A stretch of 64,000 nt of DNA from Streptomyces taklimakanensis (GCF_009709575.1 NZ_WIXO01000001.1:5458001-5522000), one strand, 5' to 3'. Shown: positions 1 through 8,562, counted from the stretch's first letter. Made by a program: numbers and translations. Notes: generated from the letters alone by a model not told the origin.

Positions 1-186
1 CTGCACCGGCTCTTCCTCGGGGTCCGGCGCGAACCGAAGCCGGTCGGTGCGGACCTGCGCCCGGCCGAACTGCTGTCCGTGGCGCCGCTGCTGGCGCTGT
101 CGCTGCTCATCGGCGTCCTGCCGCGATGGCTGCTGGACGTGATCGAGCCCGCCGCCCGTACGGTCGTCGACCTGGTCGCGCGGTGA
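1..186 (+). CDS. nuoM: NADH-quinone oxidoreductase subunit M, C-terminal end (partial)
   Basis: The frame is open from base 1 to a TGA at 184-186 and encodes the last 61 residues of a membrane protein. One hydrophobic helix (LLSVAPLLALSLLIGVLP) is followed by a short amphipathic tail, as at the end of the antiporter-like NuoM subunit of complex I. The assignment leans on the next gene, nuoN, whose GTG start directly abuts this stop, matching the conserved nuoL-M-N order. NuoM forms part of the proton-pumping membrane arm. Taken alone, this fragment could also be the tail of NuoL. Confidence 0.75.
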   Translation: MHRLFLGVRREPKPVGADLRPAELLSVAPLLALSLLIGVLPRWLLDVIEPAARTVVDLVAR

Positions 187-1653
187 GTGGGGATGCACAA
201 GGAACCGCTCGCCCTCGTCCCCGAGATCCTGCTGCTGATCGGCGCCGTCGCCACCCTGCTGACCGGCTCCTTCCTGCCGCGCGGACGGCAGTGGATCGCC
301 CGCGCGGCGGCCGGGACCATGCTGGCCGCCTCTCTGGTCGCCGCCGCGCTCGCCGCCCCCGGCGCGGACCGCACCGTCTACGCCGGCACCTACGCGCTGG
401 ATGGCGCCACCGACGCGGCCCGCGTCATCGTCCCCGCCGCGGCCCTCTCCGTCCTGACACTGGCCTCGGGGCGGGTGCGCGGCGACCGGCGGGAGACCGA
501 GTTCTGCGTGCTGGTGCTGCTCGGCTCGCTCGGCGCCGTGCTCCTGGCGGGCGCGTCCGACCTGCTGCTGCTGGCCGTCGCCTACCTGCTGGCCTCCATC
601 CCCCTGTACGCGCTGGCCGGCTGGGGCCGCGACGCGCGCGGCGCCGAGGCCGCCCTCAAGCTCTACCTGCTCGGCGTCCTGTTGGGCATCACCATGCTGC
701 TGGGCACCGCCGTCCTGTACGGGCTGGGGGGCGCCACCGACTACGCGGCCCTGGCCGAAGGGCTCTCCGGCGCCCCCAGGGCGGCCCTCGCGGTGGGGAC
801 GGTGGCGCTGCTGGCCGGCCCGCTGTTCAAGGCCGGCGCGGTTCCCGCCCACTTCTGGGTGCCCGACGCGGTGTCGGGAGCGACGGTGCCGGCCGCCGCT
901 TTCCTCACCACGGTCCCCAAGATCGGCGCGCTGGTCGCCCTGTACCGGGTGCTGACCGTCCTGCCCGAACAGGTCCTCGAATGGCGGGTGCTGCTTGCCG
1001 CCGTGGCGGTGTCGACCATGACGCTGGGCAACCTCGCCGCCTTCGCCCAGACCGATCCGCTGCGGCTGCTGGGTTACTCCACCATCAGCCAGGCCGGCTA
1101 CCTGCTGATGGCCCTCGCCGTCGCGGGGCGCGCCGACGCCCTGCGCTCCCTGCTGCTCTACCTCGCGGCCTACGCCGTCACCAACCTCGGAGCGTTCGCC
1201 GTCGCCGCCGCCCTGCCGAACCTGCGCACCCTCGCCGCGTACCGGGGACTGGGACGGCACCGCCCCTGGCTCGCCGCCGCCCTCACCGTCTGCCTCCTGG
1301 GTCTGGTGGGCACTCCGCCGACGGCGGTGTTCATGGGCAAGCTGACGGTCTTCTCCGCCACCTGGGACGGCGGCATGGCCTGGCTCGTGGCGATCGCCGC
1401 GCTCAACACCCTCGTCAGCCTCTTCTACTACCTGCGCTGGATCGCGCCGGCCCTGTCGATCCACCGTCCCGGTCCGCCCCCGCAGGGCGCCGGGCCGCCC
1501 GGTGGGAACGGGGAACAGCGGGAGGTGACGGCGGCGGCCGAGCCCGAGAGCTGGGCGGCGGGTACGGCGGTGGCCGCCGCGTCGGCCACCCTGGTGCTCG
1601 GTGCCGGCACGGGATGGGTGCTCGGCCTTCTCTCCGACACCCTCGTACGGTGA
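187..1653 (+). CDS. nuoN: NADH-quinone oxidoreductase subunit N
   Basis: 488 residues, almost entirely hydrophobic helices, of the proton_antipo_M family. The membrane-arm signature is visible around residues 214-240 (FKAGAVPAHFWVPDAVSGA), followed by a conserved lysine helix (TTVPKIGALVALYRVL). NuoN is one of three antiporter-like proton channels in the membrane arm of complex I. The GTG start directly follows the nuoM stop, implying translational coupling, and it is the last gene of the operon. It is somewhat shorter than the usual actinobacterial NuoN of roughly 550 residues. That would fit the second, reduced nuo set known in Streptomyces, but the window shows too little to decide. Confidence 0.9.
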   Translation: MGMHKEPLALVPEILLLIGAVATLLTGSFLPRGRQWIARAAAGTMLAASLVAAALAAPGADRTVYAGTYALDGATDAARVIVPAAALSVLTLASGRVRGDRRETEFCVLVLLGSLGAVLLAGASDLLLLAVAYLLASIPLYALAGWGRDARGAEAALKLYLLGVLLGITMLLGTAVLYGLGGATDYAALAEGLSGAPRAALAVGTVALLAGPLFKAGAVPAHFWVPDAVSGATVPAAAFLTTVPKIGALVALYRVLTVLPEQVLEWRVLLAAVAVSTMTLGNLAAFAQTDPLRLLGYSTISQAGYLLMALAVAGRADALRSLLLYLAAYAVTNLGAFAVAAALPNLRTLAAYRGLGRHRPWLAAALTVCLLGLVGTPPTAVFMGKLTVFSATWDGGMAWLVAIAALNTLVSLFYYLRWIAPALSIHRPGPPPQGAGPPGGNGEQREVTAAAEPESWAAGTAVAAASATLVLGAGTGWVLGLLSDTLVR

Positions 1654-1669
1654 CCGGGGCATCCCCGGT
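1653..1669 (+). terminator. Possible terminator after nuoN
   Basis: A 7-bp perfect stem (ACCGGGG/CCCCGGT) with a CAT loop starts on the last base of the nuoN stop codon. There is no U-tract, as is usual in Streptomyces. The stem is short, so the call is tentative. Confidence 0.35.
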
Positions 1670-1795
1670 GCGGGGGTGGTCCAGGACATGCTTCGCAGCT
1701 CCTTCCCCGCAGAGCAACGCGGGCCCGTCAGCCCGAGGTGGCCGGGGGCTCGTCACCGGCGTGCCCGCAGTGGCGGTGGGCCTCGGTTGAAGTAC

Positions 1796-2152
1796 TCACC
1801 GTGAGGTGCTGCCCACGGCCCAGCAGCTGCGCCACGCCGTATGTCCATGCCGTGGGTCAGGACCGGACGAGCCGCGCGATGGCTGGGACTCCTCGCCCAC
1901 CTCTTCCCGTGCCGTGTCTCCGCCACGTCCGATGGCCTCGGTGACGCAGCGATTGAGGTGTTCGCCGAGGAGGGCGAGGGCACACGACTGGGGGCCGCGT
2001 CGGTCGCGGACACCCGGGTGAGGACATCGACGCGGTAGGTCTCCTGCTCGACCATCAGCTGCGGTCCGCAGTCCTGGTCCTCGATCCTGCGCAGGTGCCT
2101 GAGGATGTCGTCCTTGCGCTTCTCGTAACCGGTCAGCGGTGCCTCATCTCGT
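1796..2152 (-). pseudogene. csoR: csoR-like copper-sensing repressor, frameshifted remnant
   Basis: Reading down the minus strand from about 2136, one frame gives LTGYEKRKDDILRHLRRIE, then MVEQETYRVDVLTRVSA. This is the DUF156/CsoR fold start to helix 2. After a run of five G at 1990-1994 (C on the coding strand) the family sequence continues in another frame as CALALLGEHLNRCVTEAI and runs to TGA at 1796-1798. Adding one base to that run restores a gap-free match to CsoR. The first copper ligand, Cys in the usual YCIDV motif, is Arg here (codon 2032-2034). The later His and Cys (HLNRC) are kept. No convincing start codon lies upstream. It follows copA on the same strand, the usual copZ-copA-csoR order. 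A sequencing indel could explain the frameshift but not the Cys loss. Confidence 0.75.
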
Positions 2153-2187
2153 GAGTGTCCTGCGAGGAAGGGCGTGGATACGGGGAT

Positions 2188-2214
2188 GGGGCCGGGGCTG
2201 GGAACCCCGGCCCC
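2188..2214 (-). terminator. Terminator downstream of copA
   Basis: A perfect 10-bp stem (GGGGCCGGGG/CCCCGGCCCC) with a 7-nt loop lies 43 bases past the copA stop, between copA and the csoR remnant. It would separate the two transcription units. There is no T-tract. Confidence 0.6.
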
Positions 2215-2256
2215 TCGATGTGGTGTGGTGCGGAAGGGCGGTGCCGGCGGGCCGCT

Positions 2257-4530
2257 TCAGGACTGGGCTCGGAAGCGGCGCAGCCGGAGGCTGTTGCCGA
2301 CGACGAAGATCGAGGAGAAGGCCATCGCTGCTCCCGCGATCATCGGGTTGAGCAGTCCGGCGGCGGCCAGCGGCAGGGCGGCGACGTTGTAGGCGAAGGC
2401 CCAGAAGAGGTTGGACCTGATGGTGGACAGGGTCTTGCGGGCGAGCCGGATGGCGTCGGCGGCGGCGCGCAGGTCGCCGCGGACCAGGGTGAGGTCGCCG
2501 GCTTCGATGGCGGCGTCGGTGCCGGTGCCCATGGCCAGGCCGAGGTCCGCCTGGGCGAGGGCGGCGGCGTCGTTGACGCCGTCGCCGACCATGGCGACGC
2601 TGCGGCCCTCGGCCTGGAGGCGCCTGACGACATCGACCTTGTCCTGGGGCATGACCTCCGCGATCACCTCGTCGATGCCGACCTCCCGGGCGACGGACTC
2701 GGCCACGGCCCGGTTGTCGCCGGTGAGCAGGATCGGGGTGAGCCCAAGGGCGCGCAGCCGGGTGATGGCCTCGGTGCTGGTGGGCTTGACGGCGTCGGCG
2801 ACCTCCAGGACGGCGCGGGCGGCTCCGTCCCAGGCGACGGCGATGGCGGTGCGGCCGACGGCCTCGGCGTCGTTCCGGGCACGGGCGAGGTCGGCGGGCA
2901 GCTCGATGGCCCACTGGTCCAGGAGCCGGGTGCGGCCGACGAGGACGGCGTGACCGTTGACGATGCCCTGGACGCCGAGGCCGGGGATGTTCGCGAAGTC
3001 CTCCGGAGCGGGCAGGGGGCCGACGCGCTCGGCGGCGCCGTTGGCGACAGCGCGGGCGATGGGGTGCTCGGAGGCGTGCTCCAGGGCGCCGGCCAGGCGC
3101 AGCACCTCGCTGTCGTCCTCGCCCTCGGCGGTGTGGACGGCGAGGAGGGTCATCTTTCCGGTGGTGACGGTTCCGGTCTTGTCCAGGACGACGGTGTCCA
3201 CGGCGCGGGTGGTCTCCAGCACCTCCGGTCCCTTGATGAGGATGCCGAGCTGGGCGCCGCGTCCGGTGCCGACCATCAGGGCGGTGGGGGTGGCCAGGCC
3301 CAGGGCGCACGGGCAGGCGATGATCAGGACGGCGACGGCCGCGGTGAAGGCCGCGGTCCAGCCTGCCCCGTTGCCGAGCCAGAAGCCCAGGGTGCCCAGA
3401 GCCAGGGTGATAACGACGGGGACGAAGACGGCGGAGATGCGGTCGGCCAGGCGCTGGGCGGCGGCCTTGCCGTTCTGCGCGTCCTCGACCAGCTTGGCCA
3501 TCCGGGCGAGCTGGGTGTCGGAGCCGACACGGGTGGCCTGCACGACCAGCCGGCCACCGGCGTTGAGGGTGGCGCCGGTGACCGCGTCGCCCACGCCGAC
3601 CTCGACGGGGACGGACTCACCGGTCAGCATCGAGGCGTCCACGGCCGAGGAGCCCTCGACGACGGTGCCGTCGGTGGCGATCTTCTCGCCGGGGCGGACC
3701 AGGAAGCGGTCCCCGACGGCCAGGTCGGCGACGGGGATGAGCTCCTCGCGCCCTCCGCGCAGGACGGTGACCTCCTTGGCGCCCAGCTCCAGCAGGGCGC
3801 GCAGGGCGGCGCCGGCCTTGCGCTTGGAGCGGGCCTCGAAGTAGCGGCCGGCCAGGATGAAGGCGGTCACTCCCGCGGCGGCCTCCAGATAGATGTTGGC
3901 GGCGCCGTCGGTGCGGGCGATGGTCGGCTCGAAGGGGTGGGTCATGCCGGGTGTTCCGGCGGTGCCGAGGAACAGCGCCCACAGGGACCAGAGGAAGGCG
4001 GCCGAGGTGCCCACCGAGATCAGGGTGTCCATGGTGGCCGCGCCGTGCCGGGCGTTGGTAAAGGCCGCCTTGTGGAAGGGCCAGGCGGCGTAGGTGACCA
4101 CGGGCGCGGCCAGGGCCAGCGACAGCCACTGCCAGTAGGTGAACTGCCAGACCGGGACCATGGCCAGCGCGATGACGGGCACGGCCAGGACCACGGCGGT
4201 GAGCAGACGCTGCCGCAGCGGCCGCAGCTCGTCATCCCCGTCTCTTCCGTCCGCGACGGGGGCCGTCTCGCCGGAGCTGCCGGCCGTCTCGCGTTCGGGG
4301 GCGGGGGGCGTGGCGGTGTAGCCGGTGGCCTCGATGGTGGCGATCAGATTCTCCACACCGACGCCCTCGCCGAAGGTGACCTTGGCCTTCTCCGTGGCGT
4401 AGTTGACGGTGGCGCTCACACCGTCCATGCGGTTGAGCTTCTTCTCGACGCGGGCGGCGCAGGAAGCGCAGGTCATGCCGCCGATGGCGAGTTCGACCTC
4501 GGCTGCTTCGCTGGCGGTGGTGGTCATCAC
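2257..4530 (-). CDS. copA: Copper-exporting P1B-type ATPase CopA
   Basis: 757 residues. Order: one N-terminal heavy-metal-associated domain with [16 protein letters not shown] near residue 18, a linker, then a P1B-type ATPase core. Visible signatures are the membrane CPC motif ([12 protein letters not shown]), the phosphorylation site [11 protein letters not shown], the SEHPIA nucleotide-binding motif and [10 protein letters not shown] in the hinge. CPC with a CxxC metal-binding domain is typical of P1B-1 Cu(I) exporters of the cytoplasmic membrane. The ATG is preceded by GAGGAG. It lies downstream of copZ on the same strand with a 183-bp gap, and the CsoR-type operator upstream of copZ probably controls both. 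Confidence 0.95.
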   Translation of the reverse strand: MMTTTASEAAEVELAIGGMTCASCAARVEKKLNRMDGVSATVNYATEKAKVTFGEGVGVENLIATIEATGYTATPPAPERETAGSSGETAPVADGRDGDDELRPLRQRLLTAVVLAVPVIALAMVPVWQFTYWQWLSLALAAPVVTYAAWPFHKAAFTNARHGAATMDTLISVGTSAAFLWSLWALFLGTAGTPGMTHPFEPTIARTDGAANIYLEAAAGVTAFILAGRYFEARSKRKAGAALRALLELGAKEVTVLRGGREELIPVADLAVGDRFLVRPGEKIATDGTVVEGSSAVDASMLTGESVPVEVGVGDAVTGATLNAGGRLVVQATRVGSDTQLARMAKLVEDAQNGKAAAQRLADRISAVFVPVVITLALGTLGFWLGNGAGWTAAFTAAVAVLIIACPCALGLATPTALMVGTGRGAQLGILIKGPEVLETTRAVDTVVLDKTGTVTTGKMTLLAVHTAEGEDDSEVLRLAGALEHASEHPIARAVANGAAERVGPLPAPEDFANIPGLGVQGIVNGHAVLVGRTRLLDQWAIELPADLARARNDAEAVGRTAIAVAWDGAARAVLEVADAVKPTSTEAITRLRALGLTPILLTGDNRAVAESVAREVGIDEVIAEVMPQDKVDVVRRLQAEGRSVAMVGDGVNDAAALAQADLGLAMGTGTDAAIEAGDLTLVRGDLRAAADAIRLARKTLSTIRSNLFWAFAYNVAALPLAAAGLLNPMIAGAAMAFSSIFVVGNSLRLRRFRAQS

Positions 4531-4713
4531 TGCTCCTCGGACAGAAGTGACAGGTGCTGAGTGCGGTGTGGGGGACGGAGGGGAGGCCGGGAGTCCGCAG
4601 CCGGTGACCGCGCCGGCCGCGGTCGCGCTCCTTGCCCTCGCCGTACGGGAGGGGCGGGTGCCGGGCCCGCCGGACGGGGCCCGGCACTGGGGAGGCGCGG
4701 GGTGGAGGCGGGG

Positions 4714-4926
4714 TCAGGCGGCCCGGCCGGTGAGTTCGTATCCGGCCTCGTCGACGGCCTCGGCGGCCAGTACGCCGTCGAGGTCGCCGATGACCTTGGT
4801 GAGGGTGGCCTTGCAGTGGCCGCAGGTCATGCCGGCGACCGCGTAGACCGTGGTGGTGCCCTCGGCGGTGGCGGTCTGGTTGGCGGTGGTCGAGCGGCTT
4901 CCGTCGAGGGTGCAGCAGGACGACAT
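4714..4926 (-). CDS. copZ: CopZ-type copper chaperone (heavy-metal-associated domain)
   Basis: 70 residues. A short N-terminus containing a Cys pair (MSSCC) leads into one HMA domain with GMTCGHCKATLTKVI, the CxxC copper site. Such chaperones pass Cu(I) to the HMA domain of CopA and to the CsoR repressor. The start at 4926 is chosen because GGAGGA precedes it by 6 bases. A longer reading to 4983 would run through the operator and lacks a ribosome site. It heads the copZ-copA unit. The extra N-terminal Cys pair is unusual and could add a second copper site, which is inference. Confidence 0.9.
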   Translation of the reverse strand: MSSCCTLDGSRSTTANQTATAEGTTTVYAVAGMTCGHCKATLTKVIGDLDGVLAAEAVDEAGYELTGRAA

Positions 4927-4951
4927 GGTGTTCCTCCGGGAGATCTCTTTA

Positions 4952-4968
4952 ATACCCCGGGGGGGTAT
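4952..4968. promoter_or_regulatory. CsoR-type operator upstream of copZ
   Basis: ATACCCCGGGGGGGTAT: 7-bp arms ATACCCC/GGGGTAT around GGG, 26 bp before the copZ start. This is the G-tract inverted repeat bound by CsoR repressors. Copper binding to CsoR would release it and permit copZ-copA expression. Confidence 0.8.
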
Positions 4969-4984
4969 ATGTGGCGTCGTCATG

Positions 4985-5003
4985 TATACCCCCCTCCCCT
5001 ATG
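4985..5003. promoter_or_regulatory. Degenerate CsoR operator half-site
   Basis: TATACCCC-CCT-CCCCTATG. The left arm matches the two perfect boxes on either side. The right arm reads CCCC where GGGG would be needed, so only half the palindrome remains. Confidence 0.45.
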
Positions 5004-5031
5004 TTTGGCAAGTCTCCGCCGCCCGCTTGCG

Positions 5032-5050
5032 TATACCCCCCTGGGGTATA
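5032..5050. promoter_or_regulatory. CsoR-type operator upstream of the secreted His-rich gene
   Basis: TATACCCCCCTGGGGTATA is a perfect 8-3-8 palindrome, 56 bp before the ATG at 5107. It belongs to the plus-strand gene, just as the box at 4952-4968 belongs to copZ, so the divergent pair is probably co-regulated by copper. Confidence 0.8.
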
Positions 5051-5106
5051 TGCTTCCATGTCGAGCCCTGACTGGACAGGGCACGTTCAAGGAGGGTGAG
5101 GGCACC

Positions 5107-6096
5107 ATGAACACCACGCTGAAGATCACTGCTTTCACCGCTGTCCTCGCGGCCGCGTTCGGGGCCGCGTACGGGGTGGGGAACGCCGTGGATCCCGTGG
5201 ATCCCGTCTCCGCCGAACCCGCCCACGCGGCGCACGCCGACCACGGAGCGGACGCGGGCCACCGGGACGCCGCGTCGAGGCACGGAGGAGAAGAAGGGGG
5301 CGGCCGCGGGGAGACACGGGTCGGCGGGCTGCAGATCTCCGAAGGTGGCTACACCCTGGGCCTGGACATTCCGCGCGTGAAGGCGGGAGAGGAGACGGAG
5401 CTGAGCTTCACCGTCCGGGGCGAGGACGGCCGGCCGCTCACCTCCTACCGCACCGAGCACGGCAAGCAGCTCCATCTGATCCTGGCCTCGCGGGACCTGG
5501 CGGTCTACCGCCATTTGCACCCGAAGCGGGCGGCCGACGGCGCCTGGAGCGTCCCGGTGAACCTCCCCGCCGCCGGCGACTACCGCGTCTTCGTCGACTT
5601 CGTCCCCGCCGTCAAGGGCGCGAAGCCCCTCACCCTGGGCGCCGATCTCGCCGCCGTCGGCGAGTACGAGCCCGAGGAACTCCCCGAGCCGTCCCGCACC
5701 GCCACCGTCGACGGCTACACCGTCATCCTCGACGGCTCCCTGCGCCCCGGCGCGTCCGGCGCCCTCGACCTGAAGGTCGCCAAGGACGGCCGCCCCGTCA
5801 CCGACCTCCAGCCCTACCTCGGCGCCTACGGTCATCTGGTCGCCCTGCGCGCCGGCGACCTCGCCTACCTCCACGTCCACCCGGGCGGTGAGCCCGGCGA
5901 CGGCACCACCGAACCCGGACCCACCGTCTCCTTCGCCACCACCGCCCCCAGCAGCGGCTCCTACCGCCTCTTCCTGGACTTCAAGCACGACGGGAAGGTC
6001 CGCACCGCCGCCTTCACCGTCACCGCAGGCGCGAAGGCCGGTGAGGAGAAGAAGGACGAAGTAGTCCAGGAGGAAGGCGATGCGCACCAGCACTGA
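5107..6096 (+). CDS. Secreted His-rich protein with two similar beta domains, probable copper-binding
   Basis: 329 residues. A signal-like segment (residues 5-25, ending ...AYGVGNAV) is followed by a His/Asp/Gly-rich linker (AHAAHADHGADAGH), then two similar domains. The first has GYTLGLD..., GKQLHLILASRDLAVYRHLHP and GDYRVFVDF. The second has GYTVILD..., YGHLVALRAGDLAYLHVHP and GSYRLFLDF. Each carries an H-x-HP motif, and the protein ends DAHQH. It starts at an ATG preceded by GGAGGG, divergent from copZ and behind its own perfect CsoR-type box. Homologues are annotated only as secreted or heavy-metal-binding proteins. Extracytoplasmic copper binding is inferred from the histidines and the operator. 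Confidence 0.8.
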   Translation: MNTTLKITAFTAVLAAAFGAAYGVGNAVDPVDPVSAEPAHAAHADHGADAGHRDAASRHGGEEGGGRGETRVGGLQISEGGYTLGLDIPRVKAGEETELSFTVRGEDGRPLTSYRTEHGKQLHLILASRDLAVYRHLHPKRAADGAWSVPVNLPAAGDYRVFVDFVPAVKGAKPLTLGADLAAVGEYEPEELPEPSRTATVDGYTVILDGSLRPGASGALDLKVAKDGRPVTDLQPYLGAYGHLVALRAGDLAYLHVHPGGEPGDGTTEPGPTVSFATTAPSSGSYRLFLDFKHDGKVRTAAFTVTAGAKAGEEKKDEVVQEEGDAHQH

Positions 6097-6147
6097 CGAG
6101 GGCGGCTGAGCGGATCGACCTCTCACCGGCCGTCGTGGGGTTATCGC

Positions 6148-6850
6148 TCAACGGCCCGGCTCGTGGACTGCTTCTTCGGCCAGGTCTGCCGGGTGCCGTG
6201 CGTCGCCCCCGGGAATGATCAGGGTCGGCACGCGGACGGCTCGAAGGTCGGTGATGCTGTGGAAGGCCCGGTCCCGGCCGATGGCGCAGGCTGCGGCGAT
6301 GCCGGCAGGGTCGGAGCGTGGGATGGCGTCGCGCACCAGGGTGCCGATGACGGGAGCGAGAGTGGGGAGAACGGGTTCCCAGGCAGCCGTGATGCCGTCG
6401 GCGCGTACGCGCGCCGCGAAGCCCTCGAAAAACGCCTCCTCCGCCTTCTTGGCCTCATCGTCCTCGATGTCCTCGACGATGTCCTCGACGCTGATCACGA
6501 TGGCGGTCTGGACGCGGTCGGGGTGCGCGGCGGCTCGCGCAGGGCGATGGTTCCGTCCAGCCCGGTGCCGCCGACAGTGGCACGGGTCAGGCGAAGGCGA
6601 TCCATGAGCGAGGCGACGTCATCGACGTACTGGTCCCAGGTGTGGCGGGCCGGATCGGTGCGGATGGACCGGCCGTATCCGCGGACATCGGGCAGGATGA
6701 CGGTGTGGCGGTCGGCGAGCCGCTCGGCCAGGGAAGCAGACCATGGTGGTCCGGTCCGCCGCCGTGCAGCAGTACCAGAGGAGGGCCGGCCCCGGTCGTT
6801 CAGGTGTGCAGAGGGCAGCCGTCGTTGCCGTTGTGTGTGAGTGTCCCCAT
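6148..6850 (-). pseudogene. Alpha/beta hydrolase, multiply frameshifted
   Basis: Minus-strand pieces in changing frames line up as one alpha/beta hydrolase. They are: a start reading MGTLTHNGNDGCPLHT that stops early, PPLVLLHGGGPDHHG (oxyanion HGGG region), then SLAERLADRHTVILPDVRGYGRS and SLMDRLRLTRATVGG in another frame, then AAAHPDRVQTAIVI and the open C-terminal 116 residues. At least three frame changes are needed. The nucleophile elbow reads VGGTGLDG, so the usual G-x-S-x-G serine is also missing. The gene looks dead. It sits between the copper genes and has no apparent link to copper. Confidence 0.75.
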
Positions 6851-6923
6851 GGAACGCAAAGTACCCGGCGGTGGTACCGGCGAGCCCGGCCCCGCACCCG
6901 GTGGGTGCGGGGCCGGATACCGC

Positions 6924-7073
6924 CTACCTGCGGTAGCCGAGAGTGGTCATCATGCCGGTTTCGGCGTGGTGGACGTTGTGGCAGTGGATCATCCACAGGC
7001 CGGGGTTGTCCGCGTCGAAGTCGACGGTGAGGGTCTTGCCCGGCAGGACGACCGCGGTCCCGTCAGACCACGG
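6924..7073 (-). pseudogene. C-terminal stub of a multicopper oxidase
   Basis: The minus strand from 7073 to a TAG at 6924-6926 encodes about 48 residues including VLPGKTLTVDFDADNPGLWM and IHCHNVHHAETGMMTTLGY. HCH-x3-H-x4-M is the type-1/trinuclear copper signature that ends multicopper oxidases. The reading frame is closed immediately upstream by the TGA at 7074-7076, which is also the stop of the neighbouring Csp gene, so the rest of the oxidase is gone. Such oxidases detoxify periplasmic or extracellular Cu(I), so its presence supports a copper-resistance origin for the region. Confidence 0.8.
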
Positions 7074-7481
7074 TCACAGGGTGGCCAGGAGCTCGTTGCA
7101 CGCCTGCTCACAGCGGCGGCAGGCCTCGGCACAGATGCGGCAGTGCTCGTGCATGTCGGCGTGGCGCTCGCACTCCTCGGCGCAGGACTTGCACACCATG
7201 GCGCAGGCCTGGAGCTGGGCGCGGGTGATGTTGGCGTCGTAACCGGTGTGCCGGGACAGGATCTTGCCGGTCGCCTCGCAGATGTCCGCGCAGTCCAGGT
7301 TGGTGCGGATGCACTTGCGCAGCTCGGCCACCATGTCCTCCGACAGACAGGCGTCCGCGCACGCCGTACACGCCTGCGAGCAGTCGAAGCACTCGGCGAT
7401 GCACCGCTCCAGGGCCTCGCGGTCGACGCCGCCGAGGTCGGCCGGGTAGGTCCGCAGCATGTCCCCGACCACCATGGTCAT
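7074..7481 (-). CDS. Four-helix-bundle copper-storage protein (Csp/DUF326 type)
   Basis: 135 residues with 18 cysteines arranged mostly as CxxxC or CxxC along predicted helices ([47 protein letters not shown]). Csp proteins are four-helix bundles that pack many Cu(I) ions inside the bundle. With no signal peptide it resembles the cytosolic Csp3 class. The ATG at 7481 is preferred because AAAGG lies 8 bases upstream; a GTG at 7490 would add three residues. Its stop abuts the multicopper oxidase stub. It belongs with copZ, copA and the DUF305 protein as a copper-buffering function. Confidence 0.88.
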   Translation of the reverse strand: MTMVVGDMLRTYPADLGGVDREALERCIAECFDCSQACTACADACLSEDMVAELRKCIRTNLDCADICEATGKILSRHTGYDANITRAQLQACAMVCKSCAEECERHADMHEHCRICAEACRRCEQACNELLATL

Positions 7482-7794
7482 GGGTGTCACCTTTCTTCCG
7501 GTCTCTTCTCGCGCATGGGCGCCGGGTGCGGGAGAGGCAGGGAGCCCACGGCGCCACCATGATCGAATAGCACCAAAACAGGTGACGTAAACGGACTATT
7601 GCACCCGGTTCAGTGGCGGGGACGACGATCAGCCTCTCCAGGGAAGCCGAACAGCCCACGTGCAGCGCGGCGGTGCCGTCGCGAGGTGCGGCCCACCGCG
7701 TCCCTGTCCAACGGCGCCCTCCGGCCGGGCGGACAGATCTCCTGCGGGACGTGTGGCGGGGGTCTCCCACCGGGAGGGCGCCGTGTGCGGAAGC
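7482..7794. other. Intergenic region upstream of the Csp gene
   Basis: About 310 bases with no supportable gene; open frames here lack family sequence and ribosome sites. It must hold the promoter of the minus-strand Csp gene. I see no CsoR-type ATACCCC/GGGGTAT box, so Csp control is unclear. An AT-richer patch lies at about 7560-7600. Confidence 0.5.
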
Positions 7795-7819
7795 CGGGGC
7801 GGCATGTGGCCGCCCCGGC
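7795..7819 (-). terminator. Terminator downstream of the DUF305 gene
   Basis: A perfect 10-bp stem CCGGGGCGGC/GCCGCCCCGG with loop ATGTG lies 13 bases past the stop of the minus-strand DUF305 lipoprotein gene. There is no T-tract. Confidence 0.65.
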
Positions 7820-7832
7820 CCGCCGGCGGTTG

Positions 7833-8471
7833 CTACCTCTGGTCGAGGAGTCTGTTCATCTCCTCGATCTCGGAGCTCTGGGTGGCGATGATGTCGCCGG
7901 CCATGGACTTCGCCAGGGCGTGGGAGCCGTTCTTCCGCTCGGCCTCGGCCATGGTCACCGCACCCTCGTGATGCTTGATCATCATTGTCAGGAAGGCGGT
8001 GTCGAAGTCCTTGCCCGAGGCCCGCTCCAACTCTTCCATCTCCTTGGGGCTCATCATCCCCTCCATGCCGTAAGTCCCGTGGCCGGAGTGGTCCGTGCCG
8101 TCGTTCCCGGCGGGGACCTCCTCACCCCAGGAGGCCAGCCACCCGGTCAGGGTCTTGATCTCCGGGGCCTGGGCCTTCCGAATGGCGGCCGCCAGGTCCT
8201 TGACCTCCTGCGAGGAGGCGCGGGTGGCGGCGAGGTCTGCCATCTCCACCGCCTGCCGGTGGTGGGGGATCATCCCTTGGGCGAAGGACACGTCGGCGGC
8301 GTTGTGGGTTCCCGTCGAGGCTGGGGCGGAGACGCCGGGTGCGGGATTCTTGCCATGGCCGGAATGTCCGTCAGAGGCGGCATCGCTGCCGCAGCCGGCC
8401 AGTACGGCAGCGGCGGTCACGGCGGCCGCCGCGGCGGCGGCGCGGCGCAGGGTGGAACGGTGTGCGGTCAT
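7833..8471 (-). CDS. DUF305 family lipoprotein
   Basis: 212 residues. An N-terminal lipoprotein signal (VTAAAVLAGC, lipidated Cys27) precedes a His-rich linker (DGHSGHG) and a DUF305 domain of two similar helical halves, each with a His pair: FAQGMIPHHRQAVEMA and FLTMMIKHHEGAVTMAEAE. Met/His-rich stretches (HSGHGTYGMEGMMSPKEM) suggest metal binding. DUF305 proteins have a ferritin-like helical fold, often occur in copper-resistance loci, and act outside the membrane. The ATG is preceded by AGGAG. It is transcribed toward the Csp gene, but a strong hairpin separates them. A copper role is inferred from context. Confidence 0.88.
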   Translation of the reverse strand: MTAHRSTLRRAAAAAAAVTAAAVLAGCGSDAASDGHSGHGKNPAPGVSAPASTGTHNAADVSFAQGMIPHHRQAVEMADLAATRASSQEVKDLAAAIRKAQAPEIKTLTGWLASWGEEVPAGNDGTDHSGHGTYGMEGMMSPKEMEELERASGKDFDTAFLTMMIKHHEGAVTMAEAERKNGSHALAKSMAGDIIATQSSEIEEMNRLLDQR

Positions 8472-8562
8472 GGTGATGCAACTCCTGCTACGAAAAAGGA
8501 TGAAAACGGGCGCGATGGGGCGCGCGACCGCTCTCTGTCAGGTCGGCGGTGCGCGGGTGTGC

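Noticed and set aside
126-1790. 554-codon plus-strand frame overlapping nuoN
   Set aside because: Arg/Pro/Gly-rich out-of-frame reading of nuoN; the nuoN frame has clear membrane helices and family motifs.
2155-4560. 801-codon plus-strand open frame opposite copA
   Set aside because: Gly/Asp/Gln-rich sequence without any family; it is the antisense shadow of the high-GC copA gene, whose motifs are all intact.
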